Shown: positions 23,713 through 27,690 of the stretch, in pieces
Position numbering within the stretch: position 1 is the first letter of the stretch
Layout: each line of letters begins with the position of its first letter
NCBI GenBank assembly: GCA_040381475.1
Contig: JBEIHH010000027.1
Span: 1-27,690, forward strand
DNA length: 27,690 bases
From: JAIBBG01 sp040381475
GTDB taxonomy: Bacteria > Bacteroidota > Bacteroidia > Flavobacteriales_D > Sanyastnellaceae
Direction: 5' to 3'
Notes under the pieces: model-generated
The model's input: the letters and a program-made list of their open reading frames with translations, nothing else
Databases searched by the model: none
What the model was told of the DNA's origin: nothing
Translations under genes and position numbers: made by a program

Positions 23713-25116
23713 TTAGTTACTACATCCTCCTTCTTCATTGAGTTCGAATCCTATCACAGTGGATTCTGCATTGGGGAACTGAATCGCCATGCCTGGACAG
23801 TTATAAGGAGCGCCTCGGATAATGATGTTTTCGCCCATGGCACCTCTTCTTCTCAATTGTTCTACATACTTGCCTTCTCCTATGGTTTCAATTCTGTATT
23901 GGCGTCTTGCCTGCTCAACTATTTCCTCAGCGCTTGCATTCTCTGGAACTTCATTCGTTCCGGGTTCGAAAGCCCTGTTTAGGATATCGTTGATGTCCTG
24001 ACGGGCCTGTGTCAAATTACCGCCAGGTCTTTCAGCTTCGGCTTCGGCCCGGATAAGTTTTAGTTCAGTCAGGTGAATGATCGGAATACTAAATGTCTGA
24101 GTTGTATAAAACTTCTTGAGGAATGTCCGGTTATTAGCTTCTTCTGTCCATGCCGTGATTCTTTGATCAGCCTGATTCAGGTTGAGAAAGGTAACAAACT
24201 CTTCGCTGAGAATCAATTCAGCTATTCCATTGTTGACCTGATAATTGCTTACAAAAGACCCGTTGCGTCTGTCAATTGCAAGACTACCGCTTCCGGGATC
24301 GTAGATAGTGGAAACTGTTCCAAAAACGAATTCTGAAGTCATGTTGTTTCCCTGCTCTACCAATGGATATCTGTCGAGACCCGGGATCAATGAGTAAAGT
24401 CCGGAGTTGATCACGTCGTTGCAATTACCAATGGCATTATCATAATCATTCATCAGAAAATACACGTTGGCAAGCACTCCGGATGCACTGTATTTAGTGG
24501 CATAAATAGAATTTGTTTCAGGCAGATTTGATTGAGCAAACTTGAGATCTTCAATCACAAAGTCGTAGACTTCTTTCACAGTGCTTCGCTGAAGCGGATC
24601 AGCAGCAGCCTTGTCACGAATAGGTATACCCGGATGTGAATTGTCTGTATCGCTGTCGTATGGTTGCGCCCACAACTTCACAGCAGACCAATGGCAAAAC
24701 CCACGAAGAAATCTGGCTTCAGCAATGAGGCGTGTTTTTTCGCTTTCGCTGATATCGGGAATCAAATCAATGTTATCAATGAGTGTATTGCATCTCCAGA
24801 CAACGGTGAATAAATCCTGATAAACTTTGTTCGTCGTTCCATTGAAAAATGTTGTCTGCCTGGCATAAACCGAACGAAGATCATTGTTTGTATTTGGCTG
24901 CGAAAGGTTTTCAGAAAGAAGTTCAGAAACTGATTGAATTCTTCCGTCATACAAATTTGCCAATGCATCGTAACAGCTGTTGAGCGTTTCCTGCGCATCA
25001 CCGGCAGTATTGAAGAGGTCTTCTCTGAGACTTCCTGTTGGTGGCTGATCAAGCCATTTCTTGCAAGAAACCATCGGAAGCGTGAAGAGCAGTGCTATGA
25101 TAATTGTCTTTCTCAT
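23713..25116 (-). CDS. susD: SusD/RagB family nutrient-binding outer-membrane lipoprotein
   Basis: The 467 residues begin with a lipoprotein signal (MRKTIIIALLFTLPMVSC, lipobox MVSC) followed by KKWLDQPPTGSL. Typical SusD landmarks follow: ETLNSCYDALANLYDGR near the N-terminus, ARFLRGFCHWSAVKLWAQPY, the TPR-like stretch ASGVLANVYFLMNDYDNAIG, and the C-terminal ELKLIRAEAEAERPGGN and RIETIGEGKYVEQLRRRGA. SusD proteins cap the SusC barrel and capture oligosaccharides or peptides at the surface before TonB-driven import. The gene follows susC after 12 bases. Length is slightly below average for the family. The gene symbol is used for the family; the substrate is not determined. Confidence 0.95.
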   Translation of the reverse strand: MRKTIIIALLFTLPMVSCKKWLDQPPTGSLREDLFNTAGDAQETLNSCYDALANLYDGRIQSVSELLSENLSQPNTNNDLRSVYARQTTFFNGTTNKVYQDLFTVVWRCNTLIDNIDLIPDISESEKTRLIAEARFLRGFCHWSAVKLWAQPYDSDTDNSHPGIPIRDKAAADPLQRSTVKEVYDFVIEDLKFAQSNLPETNSIYATKYSASGVLANVYFLMNDYDNAIGNCNDVINSGLYSLIPGLDRYPLVEQGNNMTSEFVFGTVSTIYDPGSGSLAIDRRNGSFVSNYQVNNGIAELILSEEFVTFLNLNQADQRITAWTEEANNRTFLKKFYTTQTFSIPIIHLTELKLIRAEAEAERPGGNLTQARQDINDILNRAFEPGTNEVPENASAEEIVEQARRQYRIETIGEGKYVEQLRRRGAMGENIIIRGAPYNCPGMAIQFPNAESTVIGFELNEEGGCSN

Positions 25117-25128
25117 GTTTTTCCTGTA

Positions 25129-27690
25129 TTAGAAACTTGCGTTAAGGGTTAAGAAAAAGCTTCTCTCCTGCGGAGGTGTGAGATAGGTCACATTCGGACT
25201 CAGGTTGCGGTCTTGCGGATTCTCAAAGTCTCTTACCAGTTCCGGATCAAGTCCCGGGAAATTGGTAATTACAAAAAGATTCGATGCTGCAAACGAAAGA
25301 TTCAAACCTCTGATGGCGCTTTCCGGTTTCATCGTGAAATTGTAACTGAGAGATATGTTCTTGAGTCGGAGGAAGTCTGCATCGTAAATGAACAAGGTGG
25401 TGTTCCACCATGGATTTCCGATCTGCATACCATATGTAGTTTCAAGCAAGGTCTGGCGTGGATAACGCGCATCATCCCCCGGTTCCTGCCAGCGATCAAA
25501 TTTGTCGGTGCGCATGTTCCAATCTGTTGTTATACCTAATTGGCGCTTTCCGGATGAATCGAATATTTTCGCACCCAGACTGTAGGTGAAGAACACGTTA
25601 AGTCCCCAGTTGCCATAATTGAAATTGTTGGTTATTCCGCCGTATCCCTTTGGCAAACCGGCACCTGCAAACTGGCGGTTGTTGAGGTCGTAGTTAAAGG
25701 TGGTGTTGCCATTCAAATCGTAGTAGGTCGGGCGGCCTGTCTCACTATCAACGCCTGCAAAATGTACAAGGTAGAATGAACCGACAGGCTTACCAATCTG
25801 AACGCGTGAATCGTTAGTGCCTCCGCTCAAAGCATCAGGTGTGAAATTACCAATACTGACTACTTCATTCGTGTTGCGTGAAATATTCAATTCAGTATTC
25901 CACTGCAATTTGCTTTTTGGATTCAGGTTGTTCGATTTGATAGTGAATTCAACACCATGGTTCAAAAGCTCTCCTGCATTCGACCAAACATTGGAGAATC
26001 CTGTGCTGGTTTGAACGTTGTATTGCAGAAGAACGTCTGATGTGTTTTTTCTGTAATAAGCAATTGTTCCGGAGATGCGGTCGCTCCAAAGACCATACTC
26101 AAGTGCAGCATCCCACACGCGCGACGTCTCCCATTGCAAGTCAGGGTTGCCAAGCTGAGTCTGGTATCTATAAGACAATCCGCTGTATCCGCCCGGAGCA
26201 ACTGACCAGGTTTCATACTGCGCTGAGCGCGGGATATCTGCATTTCCGGTTAACCCCCAGCTTGTGCGAAGTTTGAGGAAAGTTAAAGTTTTATTCTCCT
26301 GAAGGAATGATTCTTCACTCAATATCCAGCCCACAGAAGCACTAGGGAATGTTCCCCATTTGCTGTTCGTTCCGAAACGTGATGAAGCATCGGTACGCGC
26401 CACAAGTTGAGCATAATATTTATTCGCAATGGAATAATTGAAGCGGGTGAAAAAACCTACAAAAGTGAATCGCTCAGAGAATGAACTGCCATATTGTGCA
26501 GCAATGGTGTCATTATCTATTTCAGAGGCCGTCGGTAAGGCACCTAGCAATGGATATCTGATCTGAGAATAGCCTCTTGTCGTAGAGCTCTGAACTTCAC
26601 TGCCTGCCATGAATGAAACGCGGTGATCTTCTTTATAAGTTTTATTATAATTGATCGTCGCATTGGTATTCCAGTTTGTAATCCAGTTCGGGAATTTTTC
26701 CGCATAGTCCTGCAGATTACCTACATTGATTCCAGCTGGCAAATACTTCATTTCCGCCTGATCCAGATAATCTAATGCTCCGGTCGCCCGTATCGACCAA
26801 TCATCTGTCAGCAGATAGGTGAAAGCTTGATTGAGCACAAGGCGTTTATCAATATTCACCCATTTGCGAAGTTCTCGATAAGCAACCGGATTGGAATAAC
26901 CATTGTTCCACATGAAGAAATTGGTACCTGTGGTGTCGTAAACCGGGAAGTATGGCAATGCAGTAGACATGGCTTCTCCGATACCACCGCTCCATGCAGC
27001 ATCAGCTCTGTGGTTGATACTATGTGTATAAGATGCACCCGTCTGTGCAGTGAGTTTCTTGAATGGCTGATAATCCAGATTGATCCGCGCTGTATTTCGG
27101 ATAAATCTGTTTCCGATCACATAAGAACCATTGTCTTCGTTGCCCAGACTACCGAACAACTTGAATTTGTCTCTCACATAATTAAGACCAATGTTGTATG
27201 ATTGCTTAATACCGGTATGGGTCAATTCATCAAACCAATCTGTATTGTACTGGCTTGCTTCTTTGTATTTCGCTTCGCGCACTTCAGGTGTATCTTCAGC
27301 TCTTGAGTAACCAGGTAACCAAACATATCCTGTTCCGCCATCATTCTCATATGCTTCCTGACGCATCTGCAAATACTCATCCGTATTCATCATATTTGGT
27401 TTTGCTGAAACCGAAGATGTTCCAACTCGAACGCTTAAATCAACGCTCAACCCTTTTTGCTTACCACGCTTGGTTGTAATTAGAATTACACCATTAGCTC
27501 CGCGTGAACCATAAATTCCTGTTGACGCTGCATCCGTCAAAACATCGATGCTTTCGATATCATTTGGATTGAGAAACGTCAGTGGATTGTTGTTCATTCC
27601 CCCTGAATTACCTCTCGTGAAAGGATTCTGTGTAACAGGTATACCATCCACAACGTAAAGAGGATCACCACCAGCGGATATTGAACTCAC
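25129..27690 (-). CDS. susC: SusC/RagA family TonB-linked outer-membrane transporter (5' partial)
   Basis: The frame runs off the right end of the window; 853 residues are visible, and the N-terminal signal peptide, carboxypeptidase-like domain and first part of the plug are outside. The visible start has the SusC plug signature GGDPLYVVDGIPV, LNPNDIESIDVLTDAASTGI, and YGSRGANGVILITTKRGK. The 22-strand barrel follows, with a late SLSYNFTMKPESAIRGLNLS and a C-terminus PPQERSFFLTLNASF ending in phenylalanine, as required for barrel insertion. It forms the active importer with the downstream SusD. No sigma/anti-sigma pair or hybrid two-component regulator is inside the window, so its regulation cannot be assessed. 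Confidence 0.96.
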   Translation of the reverse strand: MSSISAGGDPLYVVDGIPVTQNPFTRGNSGGMNNNPLTFLNPNDIESIDVLTDAASTGIYGSRGANGVILITTKRGKQKGLSVDLSVRVGTSSVSAKPNMMNTDEYLQMRQEAYENDGGTGYVWLPGYSRAEDTPEVREAKYKEASQYNTDWFDELTHTGIKQSYNIGLNYVRDKFKLFGSLGNEDNGSYVIGNRFIRNTARINLDYQPFKKLTAQTGASYTHSINHRADAAWSGGIGEAMSTALPYFPVYDTTGTNFFMWNNGYSNPVAYRELRKWVNIDKRLVLNQAFTYLLTDDWSIRATGALDYLDQAEMKYLPAGINVGNLQDYAEKFPNWITNWNTNATINYNKTYKEDHRVSFMAGSEVQSSTTRGYSQIRYPLLGALPTASEIDNDTIAAQYGSSFSERFTFVGFFTRFNYSIANKYYAQLVARTDASSRFGTNSKWGTFPSASVGWILSEESFLQENKTLTFLKLRTSWGLTGNADIPRSAQYETWSVAPGGYSGLSYRYQTQLGNPDLQWETSRVWDAALEYGLWSDRISGTIAYYRKNTSDVLLQYNVQTSTGFSNVWSNAGELLNHGVEFTIKSNNLNPKSKLQWNTELNISRNTNEVVSIGNFTPDALSGGTNDSRVQIGKPVGSFYLVHFAGVDSETGRPTYYDLNGNTTFNYDLNNRQFAGAGLPKGYGGITNNFNYGNWGLNVFFTYSLGAKIFDSSGKRQLGITTDWNMRTDKFDRWQEPGDDARYPRQTLLETTYGMQIGNPWWNTTLFIYDADFLRLKNISLSYNFTMKPESAIRGLNLSFAASNLFVITNFPGLDPELVRDFENPQDRNLSPNVTYLTPPQERSFFLTLNASF

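Noticed and set aside
1..27690. CRISPR arrays, insertion sequences, rRNA and tRNA genes
   Set aside because: No regularly spaced repeats, transposase genes with terminal repeats, or RNA gene signatures were seen on either strand.

Overview
The window reads as chromosomal DNA of a member of the Bacteroidota. Three things point there: a SusC/SusD pair, lineage-typical families (DUF5686, DUF4249, DUF5004, DUF7033-type deacetylase), and promoter -7 boxes of the form TANNTTTG before rpsT and mgtE. I cannot place it below phylum level. The exception is roughly the first 300 bases, which read like a phage structural gene fragment and switch abruptly, out of frame, into a truncated Bacteroidota-style gene. 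This looks like a chimeric junction or an insertion scar at a contig end.

Layout, left to right. (1) 3-919: phage-like fragment, then an N-terminally cut beta-rich protein. (2) 1007-4760, minus strand: a three-gene signalling module resembling Pseudomonas SiaA/SiaB/SiaC. It has a TPR-transmembrane-PP2C phosphatase, a protein with two tandem SiaB-type kinase domains, and a SiaC/DUF1987 phosphoprotein. No diguanylate cyclase partner is present. A 261-base structured spacer separates the phosphatase from the other two. (3) 4887-8324, plus strand: rpsT with promoter and terminator, then radC, wecB and a polysaccharide-deacetylase-like gene overlapping end to start. (4) 8332-12223, minus: an LpxH-type lipid A hydrolase and a large secreted M1 peptidase with a probable C-terminal beta-barrel. 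(5) 12307-12759, plus: a broken DUF4249 gene remnant. (6) 12749-15400, minus: YtcJ-like amidohydrolase lipoprotein, short-chain dehydrogenase, small conserved-looking protein. (7) 15544-16947, plus: MgtE magnesium channel with a good Bacteroidota-type promoter. (8) 16957-22234, minus: 2-hydroxyacid dehydrogenase, TadA-type deaminase, glycosyltransferase, DUF5686 outer-membrane protein. (9) 22278-27690, minus: a SusC/SusD-type uptake operon (SusC cut by the window end, SusD, DUF5004-like lipoprotein, secreted SusE/F-position protein) closed by an 11-bp perfect hairpin.

Much of the window is housekeeping and envelope biology: lipid A, surface sugar synthesis, outer-membrane barrels and glycan or peptide uptake. 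The least ordinary system is the Sia-like switch with its duplicated kinase. The most suspicious stretch is the left edge.
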